NCBI GenBank assembly: GCA_000961655.1
Contig: LADR01000070.1
Coordinates: forward strand, 1-64,000
DNA length: 64,000 bases
Reading direction: 5' to 3'
From: Desulfatitalea sp. BRH_c12
GTDB lineage: Bacteria; Desulfobacterota; Desulfobacteria; Desulfobacterales; Desulfosarcinaceae
Below are positions 35,029 through 45,352 of this stretch, piece by piece. The notes beneath the pieces are model-generated. The model was not told where the DNA came from. It worked only from the letters and a program-made list of their open reading frames with translations, and did no database searches. Both the position numbers and the translations under genes were made by a program. Numbering within the stretch: position 1 is the stretch's first letter; each line of letters opens with the position of its first letter.

Positions 35029-37347
35029 ATGCAGAAAGCATCCCAAACGCTGTCCGGTTTAGGTAACGGTGGCGCGCATCTGGCTTCGGAGGTCGACAGA
35101 ACCCGGTTGCAGGAGATCGGCAATAAAATTAATGCCGCTTCGAATCTGGATGACACGCTGTTCAATCTGAAACCCGAAATCACCTCCCTTTTCTCCGCTG
35201 AGCGCATGACGGTCTATGTGATTGACGGTGTCAAGCGTGAATTGGTTTCCCGCTTCAAATCCGGTGACGAAATTGCCGAAATCCGCGTACCGGTTTCCAA
35301 AGATTCTCTTGCAGGGTATTCAGCCCTGACTCAAAAACTGGTTAACATCGCCGATGTTTACGATGATTCGAAGTTGTCGGAAATCGACGAGAATCTGCGT
35401 TTTGACAAGAGCTGGGATCAGAAAACGGGTCAGCGAACCAAACAGGTGCTGGTCTGCCCCATCATTTTTCAAAAGTACCTGATGGGGGCTTTTCAGCTCA
35501 TCAACCGAAAAATCGGCGGACAGTTCAGCGAAAAAGATGAGAAGGCGGTCGTCGATCTGGCCAAGATCATCGGCATCGCTCTTTATAATCAGAAACGCAT
35601 GGCGGTGCGCTCGGGCCGCGCCACCAAATTCGACTATCTCCTTGAAAATCATCTGGTAACCCAGAAAGAGCTGGTCAAAGCCGTTGTCGACGCGCGTCAA
35701 CGCAAGGAGGCCGTCGAAAGTGTACTGATACGCGAGTATAAAGTACCCAAATCCGAATTGGGTGAATCCCTGGCGCGCTATTTCAAAGTGCCGTTCGTGG
35801 CTTATAACAACACTTACCCCATTCCCGGGGATATTCTGGCCGGCCTTAAAGTGCCTTTCATGCGCAACAACATATGGGTGCCGCTGAGAAGTGAAGGCAA
35901 TCAGCCGGTCGTGGCCATTGACGACCCTCACGACCTGAAACGCATCGATGAGATCAAAGCGCTTTTTCCCGGTCGCCAACTCAAGTTCGCGGTAGCCCTC
36001 AAACAAGATATTCTCGATTTTATCAAGCTTTTCACTGCCGACGAACGGGAAATGGCGGAAATCGACGATATCTTGTCGCAGTTGCAGGATGAGACCCATG
36101 AGATCGAAGACGCCGAATCGGGCGTCGGCGAAGAAGACAGCGCCGTGGTGCAGCTGGTCAATAAGATCATCCTCGACGCTTACGCCCGCAATGCGTCCGA
36201 TATTCATATCGAACCCTATCCCGGCAAACAAAATACCATGGTTCGCATCCGCGTGGACGGTGCCTGCACCATTTACCAGACCATACCTTTTGCCTATCGC
36301 AATGCTGTCGTATCGCGTATCAAGATCATGTCCGATCTGGATATCGCCGAGCGCAGGCTGCCTCAGGATGGCAAGATCAAATTCAAGAAGTATGGCGGCA
36401 AGGACATCGAACTGCGTGTCGCGACCGTCCCCACCCAGGGTGGCATGGAAGATGTCGTTATGCGTATTCTGGCTGCCGGGGAACCCCTTCCGCTCGAGAA
36501 GATGGGCTTTTCCGAACGCAATTACGATACTTTTTTGCAATCTGTCGTCAAACCTTACGGTCTGATTCTGGTGTGCGGGCCAACCGGTTCGGGTAAAACC
36601 ACGACGTTGCATTCGGCCCTGGCGTATATCAATAAAACCGAAACCAAAATCTGGACGGCCGAGGACCCTGTCGAAATCACGCAAAAAGGATTGCGTCAGG
36701 TGCAGGTCAAATCCAAAATCGGGTTCGATTTTGCAGCAGCCATGCGGTCGTTTCTGCGCGCCGATCCGGACGTGATCATGGTGGGTGAAATGCGTGACAA
36801 GGAAACCACGCATATCGGTATCGAAGCATCCTTGACAGGCCACCTTGTCTTTTCCACCCTGCACACCAACAGTGCGCCGGAAAGCATCGTGCGCCTGCTT
36901 GATATGGGCATGGATCCCTTCAACTTTGCTGACGCCATTCTGTGCATTATGGCGCAGCGTCTGGTACGCACCCTGTGCCCCCAATGCAAGAAAGAATACA
37001 ATCCGTCCAAAGAGGAATTTGAAGATCTCGTGCGCGAATATGATCCTGAAGATCCGGAAGCGTTTGCGCGCAATGTAGATATCACCTATTCTTCCAAATT
37101 GACCCTTTGCAAACCGGCGGGTTGCGAATTTTGCAACAACACGGGCTATCGCGGACGCATGGGCATCCATGAATTGCTGACCGGCACGGACGCGATGAAA
37201 AAACTGGTTCAGCGACGCGCCCAGATGGAGGAAATCCGTAAACAAGCCCTTGTAGACGGCATGACCACGTTGAAGCAGGACGGCATCGAAAAAATTTTCG
37301 GGGGCCATACCGATCTGCTGCAAGTCAGAAAAGTGTGTATTAAATAA
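35029..37347 (+). CDS. GspE/PulE-family secretion ATPase with N-terminal GAF domain
   Basis: A 772-residue AAA-type ATPase. Residues about 25-185 form a GAF domain (LFSAERMTVYVIDGVKRELVSRFKSGDEIAEIRVPVSKDSLAGY). About 205-350 resemble an MshEN-type N-domain, which in relatives binds cyclic-di-GMP. The C-terminal motor has CGPTGSGKTTTLHSAL (Walker A), ADPDVIMVGEMRD (Walker B with Asp box), TGHLVFSTLHTN (His box) and a tetracysteine zinc site CPQC...CEFC. It would power type II secretion or type IV pili. No other secretin or pilin genes are adjacent, so it is an orphan in this window. Confidence 0.9.
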   Translation: MQKASQTLSGLGNGGAHLASEVDRTRLQEIGNKINAASNLDDTLFNLKPEITSLFSAERMTVYVIDGVKRELVSRFKSGDEIAEIRVPVSKDSLAGYSALTQKLVNIADVYDDSKLSEIDENLRFDKSWDQKTGQRTKQVLVCPIIFQKYLMGAFQLINRKIGGQFSEKDEKAVVDLAKIIGIALYNQKRMAVRSGRATKFDYLLENHLVTQKELVKAVVDARQRKEAVESVLIREYKVPKSELGESLARYFKVPFVAYNNTYPIPGDILAGLKVPFMRNNIWVPLRSEGNQPVVAIDDPHDLKRIDEIKALFPGRQLKFAVALKQDILDFIKLFTADEREMAEIDDILSQLQDETHEIEDAESGVGEEDSAVVQLVNKIILDAYARNASDIHIEPYPGKQNTMVRIRVDGACTIYQTIPFAYRNAVVSRIKIMSDLDIAERRLPQDGKIKFKKYGGKDIELRVATVPTQGGMEDVVMRILAAGEPLPLEKMGFSERNYDTFLQSVVKPYGLILVCGPTGSGKTTTLHSALAYINKTETKIWTAEDPVEITQKGLRQVQVKSKIGFDFAAAMRSFLRADPDVIMVGEMRDKETTHIGIEASLTGHLVFSTLHTNSAPESIVRLLDMGMDPFNFADAILCIMAQRLVRTLCPQCKKEYNPSKEEFEDLVREYDPEDPEAFARNVDITYSSKLTLCKPAGCEFCNNTGYRGRMGIHELLTGTDAMKKLVQRRAQMEEIRKQALVDGMTTLKQDGIEKIFGGHTDLLQVRKVCIK

Positions 37348-37678
37348 AGTGGTGAAGTTTTAAGTGTAAAGTGTAAAGGAAGTATAAATCTTTTTCTCCG
37401 GTTTGTAACGTTTTTTTGTAAATATCCCGCCTGGTTAGCATTTTGATCGGAAATACACCATTAATAGGGTGATCGCCTGCCAGAGGTGATAGCATGTCTT
37501 TGAGTAGGGGCAACCTTGTGTTCGCCGGTGCGTGCGACCTGTTTGGTATTTGGTTTAGGAAGTCCATCGTCGAACGCGAGAAAATACTGCCCTGCATGTA
37601 AACTCGGTATCAATTATGGGAATGAAGGGTGCCTGCCAAGTCCAGCACCAAGTGGTAAACGGCGAAAGTACGATGCGA
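37348..37678. other. Intergenic region with degenerate repeats
   Basis: About 330 bases between convergent genes. It begins with a heptamer-like tandem tract (AAGTGTA repeated, 37360-37378) and contains a degenerate copy of the dispersed palindrome (TAGGGGCAACC...GTTCGCCGGTGCG at 37505-37531). No gene is seen. Confidence 0.45.
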
Positions 37679-39511
37679 TTACTTTTCGAGCGCCCGCTTG
37701 AATCTGGCAAGCTGTTGTTCGTAGATTTGCCTGTCTTCGGGGTTCAGCGCAAGGGCCTCTTCTTCGGCTGAAATCGCTTCGGCGATGCGGCCGTTGGCAT
37801 AGAGTGCCTCGGCCAGGGTGTCCCAGATATGGGGTGACTTTTGCAACGCGATTGCCTGGCGGGCGAGCGTCAGCGCGCGCGGCGGATCGCGCAGCGCATC
37901 ATTTTTGCTGGTAGCCAGAAGCCAGGCCAGATTGTTCAAGATATCAGGCATGGGTTGAAGCGCCAGGGCCTGTTCGTAGGCCTCGACAGCCGACGATACA
38001 TCTTGGCGTTCCAGGTAAATATTTCCAAGTATGCCATACAGCAATGCATCTTCACTGGTTTTCACCGTTTTCTCGGACAAATAGTTTTCGATTACGCCCG
38101 GGTCGATGGCCCTGTTGCCTCGACTGAATACCGCCTGGTTCAGTTGAAAAACGGCAACCGCCAAAAGCACAAAACCTATAATGAAAATTACAATGCTGTT
38201 GCGGACTTTGCGGTCGTGTCGGCTGATCCATGCGGGCGAACTTTCGCAACGCTGCAAATATTCGATGCGTTCCTGAATGCTGAAGTGGTGCCAGTTGGGT
38301 TTGTCGGCGGGTTGACCGCTGCTGGCCACGATTTTGTCGAAAGTGGATATTAAAGGCTGAGCATTCGGAAAGAGGCGGAACACGAAAATATCCGCCTGGC
38401 GTTCAAAGTTACGAATAAAAAAACCGAAGATATAACGAAAGTAGACAACGATACCCATGATCATCAAAACGGCATAAAAGGTGTAGAGCAGCGTGCCGGG
38501 ATTAAAGTCGAACATCAGCACGAAGCTCAGCACCGGTTTGAAAAAAAAGAGCAGGATGTAGCTTAAAGGATAGGCGGCATAGGAAATCAGCATGAATCCG
38601 ATAAAAAATAACAAATATAGCACCAAGTGCTTGCGTCGGACATGTCCAATCTCATGGGCAATCACCTGGTCCAATTCGTCGGGTGTCAACAGATTCAAGA
38701 GGGCTTCTGTCACCATGATGTAGCGGAAGCGGCTGACCAGTCCCATGACGCCCGCGGTGATCATGCGGCCGCCGAAAATCGGCCAATAGACAATATCCGC
38801 GTAACCGACTTCCGCGCGGCGACAAAGGGCTTCGATGCGCAGTCGAATGTAACCGTTCTCCAATGGCCGGCAGCGCCAAAAACGCTGCACCAAAAGCGGT
38901 GCGAATAGGGCGGCGACCACGAGAAAAATCAGGAAATAGGCGGTCTGCCCGATGGAATTGTTGAGTACGCGCTTGGGCAGGTCAAAAGGTAGCAGCAGCA
39001 GCAGATCCGAAATGCCGAAAAGCAGCACCCATGGCAACAGGATCGGCACACTGAAGGCCACATTGGAGTAGATGTAATTGCCACGCGTAATGTCGCCTTG
39101 ATAGATGGGATTATGGGCATCGTAGGCATATGTCCAGATAATGGTCAGATATCCGACGAAAATCAGTAGAAAAAGTAAATTTTGCAACGTGGGCAAAATC
39201 GCGAACAGGCGCAGTGGCTGCAGGTAAGACGGCAGATCCAATAGCCACACGTCCGCAGCGAAGACGATCAGGGCCAATATGCTATGATGCGTCATGAGAA
39301 ACCCGAAGCGTTGATCCAGACGGTTCCGGTTTTCCAGACCGACGCGACGGGCCAGTCGGTGGAACCGGTTGCGTGTATACAGGGCGAACAGGACGGTCAG
39401 GCAGACAAAACCGATCAACGCCTCGAAGAAGCTCAGGGCAGGTGTTGCGGTCGGCTGGTAGAGGGTCAATGTGATCAGGGCAATGATAAAGTAAATAAAA
39501 TTGGAAAACAT
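37679..39511 (-). CDS. M48-family membrane metalloprotease with C-terminal TPRs
   Basis: A 610-residue protein. Several hydrophobic helices span the first 190 residues and again about 305-365. The zinc motif HEIGH lies in VIAHEIGHVRRKHLVLY, and a downstream Glu in ERQADIFVFRLFP completes the site, as in CAAX-prenyl-protease/HtpX-type M48 enzymes. After a further helix at about 435-455 the C-terminus has TPR-like repeats (LLYGILGNIYLERQDVSSAVEAYEQAL). Predicted membrane-protein quality-control protease. It is the last gene of a leftward group, 55 nt after queH. Confidence 0.88.
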   Translation of the reverse strand: MFSNFIYFIIALITLTLYQPTATPALSFFEALIGFVCLTVLFALYTRNRFHRLARRVGLENRNRLDQRFGFLMTHHSILALIVFAADVWLLDLPSYLQPLRLFAILPTLQNLLFLLIFVGYLTIIWTYAYDAHNPIYQGDITRGNYIYSNVAFSVPILLPWVLLFGISDLLLLLPFDLPKRVLNNSIGQTAYFLIFLVVAALFAPLLVQRFWRCRPLENGYIRLRIEALCRRAEVGYADIVYWPIFGGRMITAGVMGLVSRFRYIMVTEALLNLLTPDELDQVIAHEIGHVRRKHLVLYLLFFIGFMLISYAAYPLSYILLFFFKPVLSFVLMFDFNPGTLLYTFYAVLMIMGIVVYFRYIFGFFIRNFERQADIFVFRLFPNAQPLISTFDKIVASSGQPADKPNWHHFSIQERIEYLQRCESSPAWISRHDRKVRNSIVIFIIGFVLLAVAVFQLNQAVFSRGNRAIDPGVIENYLSEKTVKTSEDALLYGILGNIYLERQDVSSAVEAYEQALALQPMPDILNNLAWLLATSKNDALRDPPRALTLARQAIALQKSPHIWDTLAEALYANGRIAEAISAEEEALALNPEDRQIYEQQLARFKRALEK

Positions 39512-39566
39512 ATCGTCAATCGATCATTCGTGGGTTCAGGGCTGAAGGAATCGAAAAGGCGATCGG

Positions 39567-40112
39567 TTACGAACCGATCGACCGATTGCCAAGATATCTT
39601 TCCTTCTCGCTGTAGATGCAGCCGCAATATTGCTGGCGGTACATGCCCAACTCCTTGGAAACGGTCACACCTTCGCGCCAGCCGATCCGAAAGTCCTGGT
39701 AGTGGAAGGCGACGCCGACCTCACTGGCCACGGATTCGCCGACGGATCGAATTAAATCATGTTTCTGGTACTTGCTGTACAGTAACGTGGTGGAAAAAGC
39801 ATCGAATTTGCCACGCCGGGCAAACATAGCGGTGGTGCGCAGCCGTTCATAGTAGCAAAACCGGCAGCGTTCGTGTTCGCGGAAAGCGGCCTTTCTCAGG
39901 AAGGCTTCCAGATCATAGGCCTCATCGACGATCAGTTTCAGATCAATCCGGGCAGCATATTCGGTCAGGGTCTGCTGGCGCTTGAGGCATTCGGTGTAGG
40001 GATGGATGTTGCCGCGATAGAAAAAACCCATCAGCGCCATACGCTGCTCGCGTAAAATGCGTACTGGATAAATACTGCAAGGGCCGCAGCAAATATGCAG
40101 CAAGAGCTTCAT
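39567..40112 (-). CDS. queH: Epoxyqueuosine reductase QueH
   Basis: A 181-residue QueH (DUF208) protein with the family Cys sets: HICCGPCS at the N-terminus, [10 protein letters not shown] in the middle and [10 protein letters not shown] near the C-terminus, which bind a 4Fe-4S cluster and an additional metal in characterised QueH. It reduces epoxyqueuosine to queuosine in tRNA wobble position 34, replacing the cobalamin enzyme QueG. The ATG overlaps the stop of the upstream yggS (ATGA), so they are coupled. Confidence 0.94.
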   Translation of the reverse strand: MKLLLHICCGPCSIYPVRILREQRMALMGFFYRGNIHPYTECLKRQQTLTEYAARIDLKLIVDEAYDLEAFLRKAAFREHERCRFCYYERLRTTAMFARRGKFDAFSTTLLYSKYQKHDLIRSVGESVASEVGVAFHYQDFRIGWREGVTVSKELGMYRQQYCGCIYSEKERYLGNRSIGS

Positions 40113-40804
40113 GGGCGTCCTCCGAAAAGGGCTGTTCCGATGCGCACCAGCGTGGCGCCTTCTTCGATGGCCGCCTCGAAATCGCCGGTCATGCCCATGG
40201 AAAGCTCGCGCATCTCGATATTGGGGATAGGGCAGGCAGCGATGCGATCACGCAGCTGCCGCAAGGCTGCAAAAGCAGGACGCGCTTTTTCAGGTTGATC
40301 GAAATAGGGCGGCAGGGTCATCAATCCTTTGACTTTGATGTGACGCAGTGTGCTGAGCTCTTGCAGGAGTTCCCGTGTTGCCTGCTCGGAGATTCCGGAT
40401 TTGGTGGCCTCGCCGGCAAGATTAACCTGAACAAGGACTGCCTGCACCTTGCCTGCCTTGCGTGCCTGACGATCGAGCTCAGTGGCCAGTTTGACCGAAT
40501 CGACCGTATGAATCAAATCGAACATGCGTACCGCATATTTGGCTTTGTTGCTCTGCAGATGACCGATGAAGTGCCAGGCGACCGCGGCGGGGGCCATTTC
40601 TTCGAATTTGGCACGCGCTTCCTGGATGTAGTTTTCACCGATGATCGTCACGCCGCTGTTCAGGGCTGCGCGAACGACAGCAACCGGATGCGTTTTGGTG
40701 ACCGCCACCAGCCGGACATCTTCCGGTTGACGCCCGCTGCGCCGGGCCGCACAGGCGATGCGTGTGTTGATTTCGGTAAGGTTTTTGCTCAGAAGTGCCT
40801 GCAT
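40109..40804 (-). CDS. yggS: PLP homeostasis protein (YggS/PLPBP family)
   Basis: A 231-residue alanine-racemase-fold protein. The PLP Lys is in [10 protein letters not shown], followed by [42 protein letters not shown] and the C-terminal [12 protein letters not shown]. Members bind PLP and balance B6 vitamers without known catalysis. ATG at 40804 is chosen; a TTG at 40819 is in frame. It is between maf and queH in a leftward cluster. Confidence 0.94.
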   Translation of the reverse strand: MQALLSKNLTEINTRIACAARRSGRQPEDVRLVAVTKTHPVAVVRAALNSGVTIIGENYIQEARAKFEEMAPAAVAWHFIGHLQSNKAKYAVRMFDLIHTVDSVKLATELDRQARKAGKVQAVLVQVNLAGEATKSGISEQATRELLQELSTLRHIKVKGLMTLPPYFDQPEKARPAFAALRQLRDRIAACPIPNIEMRELSMGMTGDFEAAIEEGATLVRIGTALFGGRP

Positions 40805-40832
40805 GCTCTTTCTTTCCAAGCGTAGCGACGTT

Positions 40833-41441
40833 TTACTCCGAGGAATCGGAAATCCGCAGCACGTTTTGCTTGATCAAATGTTCTATGACCTCGCACACCG
40901 GCAAACCCACCACATTGGTGTACGATCCATTGATGCGTCTGACCAGAAAGGTGCCCAATCCTTGAATGGCATAAGCGCCTGCTTTGTCAAAAGGCTCATC
41001 GGTATGGACGTACCACTCGATTTCGTCATGGGAGAGCGTCTTGAAAGTCACGTCGGTGCATACCACCCCCGTATAAGATTGGGCTTTGGACTGACAGCAA
41101 ATCGTATACCCGGTATACACCTGATGCGTCTGTCCGCTGAGTCGGGCAAGCATGGCGCGGGCCGCATCCCTGCCCCGGGGTTTACCCAAAACCTCACCAT
41201 CGATGAAAACAATGGTATCCGCCCCGATCACCCAGCTGGAAGGCATTTTCGCGGCAATATCCTCCGCCTTGAAACGCGAGAGGTTCCGAACAAAGTCATC
41301 CGGACCGGTGAAGGCAACACTGCGTTCGTCAAAACCACTGGGAACGACTTCGAAGCGAAGCCCTGCCTGCGAGAGCAGATAGCGTCGCCGGGGAGATTTG
41401 GATGCCAGAATCAAATGCGCATGTTGTGTTTGTCGAACCAT
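40833..41441 (-). CDS. maf: Maf-family nucleotide pyrophosphatase
   Basis: Starting at the ATG at 41441 the protein has 202 residues; the frame extends to 41531 but the extra N-terminal 30 residues are not family-like. Motifs: LILASKSPRRRYLL at the N-terminus, FDERSV, WVIGADTIVF, KPRGRDAARAMLARLSGQTHQVYTG and DKAGAYAIQGLG. Maf hydrolyses dTTP/UTP or modified nucleotides to monophosphates and is linked to septum control in some bacteria. It is first in the maf-yggS-queH-M48 group, with 28 nt to yggS. Confidence 0.93.
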   Translation of the reverse strand: MVRQTQHAHLILASKSPRRRYLLSQAGLRFEVVPSGFDERSVAFTGPDDFVRNLSRFKAEDIAAKMPSSWVIGADTIVFIDGEVLGKPRGRDAARAMLARLSGQTHQVYTGYTICCQSKAQSYTGVVCTDVTFKTLSHDEIEWYVHTDEPFDKAGAYAIQGLGTFLVRRINGSYTNVVGLPVCEVIEHLIKQNVLRISDSSE

Positions 41442-41568
41442 GCGCTGATTTCTATCAAATGGATGGGGCATTGGCAAGATAAAGGGGTAAATCGGATGGG
41501 CTCCCAGTCGAGGGCGCTCAGGCCATCGCATGTAAACCTTGGCACGTAGCGTGCTTTATGAGTTGGTA

Positions 41569-41586
41569 GGTGGGCATTGCCCCACC
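41569..41586. repeat. GGTGGGC palindrome, copy 1
   Basis: An inverted repeat GGTGGG/CCCACC with a 6-nt loop. It shares its arms with the copy at 41814-41830 and is a second REP-like family in the window. Confidence 0.5.
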
Positions 41587-41813
41587 ATAGGCGCTGGATT
41601 GAAGGGATTCGCAAAGCATGCCGGTTTTGCGGCAGGGTAAGGAATTTCTGGCGCCGGTAAGTTAGCACGATAAAAAAGCAAGTCGCACCTTTGGTATTGG
41701 CGCGGCGATATCCGACATTATCTTTTTTTATGGATGGGGCGGGGCGTTGCCAGCCATCGTGTCATTCAAAGCCACCCGCACCACAGATCACCTATGACCA
41801 GTTGCAAATAAAT

Positions 41814-41830
41814 GGTGGGCGATGCCCACC
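41814..41830. repeat. GGTGGGC palindrome, copy 2
   Basis: A perfect 7-bp inverted repeat GGTGGGC-GAT-GCCCACC. Confidence 0.55.
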
Positions 41831-42033
41831 CTGCCTGGATAGTGAAAATTTCGGGATCCTACGCCCCATGGCGGTTAACCTGCATCCCTAAAAGGCGGTT
41901 TACTCACCAAACGCCTGAAAGCAGTTTGGGATCATAAATACCCGTTAAAAATTCTGCAAGAGGAATCGGATGTGTGACGTGCCCTTGTCCGATTCGCATG
42001 GGACTGGACAAGAGGCACGTCAAAGTACAGGGG

Positions 42034-43029
42034 TCAGTCGTAAATTTTTTCTGCAGATGAGAGAATATCGGCCGGGATCTGTATCCCATACTGATGCGCA
42101 GTCGCGGTATTGATCACCAGTTTTCCCTTGGCACTGCTGACGTAGGGAATCTCCGACGGATTGGTTCCGCCCAAAATCTTCAGGGCCGTTTGCGCCGCAC
42201 TCAAGCCGATGGCCTTTTCGGATGTGACAATCGCAAAAAGAGCGCCAGCCTGAACGTCTTTTTCGGCAGCCGCGATGACCGGCACGCGGGCGTTTTGAAC
42301 GGTCCAGTGCACCAGTTCCGAATCTTTCATTGCAGCACCGCTTCTTTCGACGCGACTGGTGTCGGCCAGGTAGAGCATGCCGGCATTGAATTGATTGACC
42401 TTGGCAGCCCATTGATCGAAGGTGTCTACCAGATACATGTCCATAAATTTGACTCCGGAGGCCTGCTCCAGTCTATCTGCACCGGCTCTTAGATAGTGTT
42501 TAACCCCCTGCATGGAGTCGTTGTTCTTGCTTATCAGGGCGACGGTTTTGGCACCTGTCAGCCTGCGGCCCATGGCCAGAATGTGAGGGGCGTAACTGGC
42601 GCGGGTGACGCCGGTGATGTTTGATTTGGGCAATCCCATGTCTTCCGGCTTGTCCCAGATGTAAGCGAACACCACCGGAATATCATCGATTTGTGAGCCG
42701 ACGTATTTCAACGCGGCATCCGTGAGCACAATGATCAGGTCCGGTTTGGCCGCCAGAGCCTTTGCGACAGCCGATATGCCGACGCCACGCTTGACATCAT
42801 CGTTATCCAAATCTAATTCGACGAACTGGTATTCGGGTGTGATGTTGGCACCTTTCAAGCCCTCCTTGATACCCTCAAAAACTGGCTGAAACGTACCGAT
42901 ACGCGCGGCGTTTGCTTCACCGACCCCGCATACGACGACCACCTTAGGGGCCGCCGATACGTTGCCAGCAAAAACGAACACCATGGCAATAATAACGACC
43001 AGCCACCCCGTGCAACGAAAACAATTCAT
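42034..43029 (-). CDS. ABC-type periplasmic binding protein (PF04392-like), paralog 1
   Basis: A 331-residue exported protein: signal peptide about residues 1-27 (cleavage near VSAAPK), then a two-lobed periplasmic-binding fold with KPDLIIVLTDAALKYVG, IPVVFAYIWDKPEDMGLP, NITGVTRASYAP, GAKTVALISKNNDSMQGV and the C-terminal ALFAIVTSEKAIGLSAAQTALKILGG. Relatives (ABC_sub_bind, TrpX type) bind amino acids or other small ligands; the ligand here is unknown. It is clearly duplicated with the gene at 45353-46348. No permease or ATPase is adjacent; the neighbour is a chemoreceptor. AAGGAG is 8 nt before the ATG. Confidence 0.85.
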   Translation of the reverse strand: MNCFRCTGWLVVIIAMVFVFAGNVSAAPKVVVVCGVGEANAARIGTFQPVFEGIKEGLKGANITPEYQFVELDLDNDDVKRGVGISAVAKALAAKPDLIIVLTDAALKYVGSQIDDIPVVFAYIWDKPEDMGLPKSNITGVTRASYAPHILAMGRRLTGAKTVALISKNNDSMQGVKHYLRAGADRLEQASGVKFMDMYLVDTFDQWAAKVNQFNAGMLYLADTSRVERSGAAMKDSELVHWTVQNARVPVIAAAEKDVQAGALFAIVTSEKAIGLSAAQTALKILGGTNPSEIPYVSSAKGKLVINTATAHQYGIQIPADILSSAEKIYD

Positions 43030-43135
43030 GTGTCTGCTCCTTTTTCCAGCGCTCTAATGAATTTTAGGTCGCTTACGCTTATCATACGCGGCACCTTGAC
43101 ATCAACGCATTGCAAAGCCGGCTGCCATAAAGCCA

Positions 43136-45106
43136 TTAAACCTTGAATTTGCCAACCGTGGCGTCCAGTTGGTTGGCCAGTCGGGACAGTTGTTCGGCAT
43201 TGAGGTTAACCTGGGAACTGCTGTTGGACATGTTGCCGGCGGCATGGGTCACTTCGGCAATCTCCTTGGCAATGTCGGTGGCCACCGCATGACTCTGGCC
43301 CACGTTGGTATTGACATTTCCGATCCCCTGGGAGGCTTGGGCCACGTTGCCCGCGATTTCACGGGTGGTCGTGGATTGCTCCTCCACGGCCGAGGCGATT
43401 TTGGAAACGATGTCGTTGACCGCGTTGACCACCTCGGTGATGTTGTTGATTTGTACTACCGTCATCTGGGTCGACGACTGGATCGAGGATACCTGGCGTT
43501 TGATTTCACCGGTGGCCGAGGCGGTCTGCTTGGCCAGTTCCTTGATTTCGTTGGCCACGACCGCAAACCCTTTGCCGGCATCGCCCGCGCGGGCCGCCTC
43601 GATGGTGGCATTCAGGGCCAGCAGGTTGACTTGCTCGCTGATCTCGGTGATGGTTTCCACCACTTTTCCGATCTCCTGTGCGGCGCGCCCGAGTTCGTCC
43701 ACCTGGCAGGAAGCCTCCTCGGCATGGGTCACGGCGTTGTTGGTAACGCTGCGCGCCTTTTCGGTGCTTTGGGCGATTTCACTGATCGTCACGCTCATCT
43801 CTTCCGTGGCCGAGGCAACCATGTTGATGTTGGTGGCGGCTTGCTCCATGGTGGAGGCCACCGACCCCATGTTGGCGCTCATTTCCTCGGAAGCGGAAGC
43901 CACCGATTGGGCACGTTCAGTGGTCTGGTCCGCGCCGTTGGACAGGGCCGCCGAAATTCCATACAGTTCGTTGCCCGAATGCTTGAGCTGTGCGGCATTG
44001 TTAGCGACTTCCCTGATGCTGGACTGCATTTTGTCGATGAAGACATTGAACCATCTGGCCAGATCGCCGACCTCGTCCTGACTGCTGATCTGCAACCGTT
44101 TGGTCAAATCGCCTTCCCCCTCGGCGGCATCTTTGAGCCCGGCCACCACCCGGTTAATAGGCCGGACCACTGAACCGCTGATGGCATAGATGATCAGGCC
44201 GGCCAAAACGACCATCGCCAGCGTGACCAGGAAAATTTTTTGGCCCATTGCCTTGACCGGCGCGAGAACTTCATCGGAACTGATGGTAACGGCTACGTTC
44301 CAGGGCATCGAGGGCAGTTTTTGAAAAGCGGCCCATTTGTCGATTTCCTTGAAATTGTAAGTATACAGGCCACTTTCTTTACCTTGATAATTTTTAAAAA
44401 GAGGATTGGTGCTTAGATCGTAACTCAATTCCATACTCCGGTCGGGATGGGCGATGATGCGGCCGGTCGATTCATACAGGTACGCGAAGCCGGTCTCGCC
44501 TATTTTGATGCGATCGATGAATAGTTCATCCAATCGCGCGATTTCAATGATCGCCAGAATCGCACCGGTGGTCTCCTGCTCCGGGTCGTGGATGCGGCCG
44601 GCCAGGATGAATTCCGGCGCGCCATCTGCAGGGTTTTTGTGCAGTTCGAAGGCAAAGGTGTTGCCCTCCATGATCTTTTTGAAATAGGGCTGGTCTTTGA
44701 CGGCAAGGCTGGCAGCATCCTTGTTATCGGCCGCGGCCGTTATTCGGCCGTTTTGATCGACCAGGCAGATGTTTTTGTAATAGCCATAACCTTCCTTGAG
44801 TTTGGCCAGTTGCGTGCTGGCGGACACCGCCGCCGCTTTGCCCATGAATGTGTCCTGCACGGCGTCCACATTGATTTTCTGTTGGGACCAGTTTTGCACA
44901 TCCAACTGGCGGTCCTGAATCCACCGGTCGAGCATTTCGGCCGTCAGATCGGCCATTTTCAGGATGTTGCCCCCCAATGTCTCGCTAAGCGTGTTTTTCG
45001 ACGAGACATAGGAGATGGCGGCCGATATGCCCATGCCCATAAGAATCAGAAGGACCGTGGGAATCAGGAACTTGTTGCGCAGCTTTAACGTCATCCACAG
45101 TTTCAT
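43136..45106 (-). CDS. Methyl-accepting chemotaxis protein (dCache sensor)
   Basis: A 656-residue chemoreceptor from the ATG at 45106, which has GGAG 7 nt upstream; the frame further upstream to 45217 is not used. TM1 is at about 12-32; a periplasmic dCache-type domain (about 40-280) contains the [21 protein letters not shown] and [21 protein letters not shown] halves; TM2 is at about 293-315; a HAMP linker has [26 protein letters not shown]; the signalling domain follows with the hairpin [35 protein letters not shown]. There is no C-terminal CheR-tethering pentapeptide. It sits between two paralogous binding-protein genes, suggesting indirect sensing through them. Confidence 0.95.
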   Translation of the reverse strand: MKLWMTLKLRNKFLIPTVLLILMGMGISAAISYVSSKNTLSETLGGNILKMADLTAEMLDRWIQDRQLDVQNWSQQKINVDAVQDTFMGKAAAVSASTQLAKLKEGYGYYKNICLVDQNGRITAAADNKDAASLAVKDQPYFKKIMEGNTFAFELHKNPADGAPEFILAGRIHDPEQETTGAILAIIEIARLDELFIDRIKIGETGFAYLYESTGRIIAHPDRSMELSYDLSTNPLFKNYQGKESGLYTYNFKEIDKWAAFQKLPSMPWNVAVTISSDEVLAPVKAMGQKIFLVTLAMVVLAGLIIYAISGSVVRPINRVVAGLKDAAEGEGDLTKRLQISSQDEVGDLARWFNVFIDKMQSSIREVANNAAQLKHSGNELYGISAALSNGADQTTERAQSVASASEEMSANMGSVASTMEQAATNINMVASATEEMSVTISEIAQSTEKARSVTNNAVTHAEEASCQVDELGRAAQEIGKVVETITEISEQVNLLALNATIEAARAGDAGKGFAVVANEIKELAKQTASATGEIKRQVSSIQSSTQMTVVQINNITEVVNAVNDIVSKIASAVEEQSTTTREIAGNVAQASQGIGNVNTNVGQSHAVATDIAKEIAEVTHAAGNMSNSSSQVNLNAEQLSRLANQLDATVGKFKV

Positions 45107-45352
45107 TTTACGACTCCATTTGGGAACGGCTTGCCGAATGCAATGAGCATTACAGAAGCCGTTGGAAAAGCGTGTTAAAAGATACCAAGCGCCGTTACAA
45201 AGGATAAATCGGCTCATCAGTCACGGAGTATGCAGTAAAATCCACTACGGTCACATCCGAAGGCTTACGAACCCGTTAAGGCGTGAGCAGTGATCGCACA
45301 ATCTTCGAGTAGAGAGGCCGCTATCTCGCGGCTTTCCCAATCCGGAATGTGT

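Larger units (their letters stand above)
41442..42033. other. Repeat-bearing intergenic region
   Basis: About 590 bases without a gene. It has two related palindromes, GGTGGGCATTGCCCCACC (41569-41586) and GGTGGGC-GAT-GCCCACC (41814-41830), and a longer hairpin GAATCGGA/TCCGATTC (41963-41970 with 41988-41995) about 40 nt past the end of the binding-protein gene. That hairpin has no T tract. Confidence 0.5.

Noticed and set aside
35320-37323. 667-codon minus-strand open frame
   Set aside because: Antisense shadow of the GspE ATPase gene; composition is that of a mirrored coding frame.
43169-44173. 334-codon plus-strand open frame
   Set aside because: Antisense to the chemoreceptor signalling domain; Gly/His-rich low-complexity shadow.
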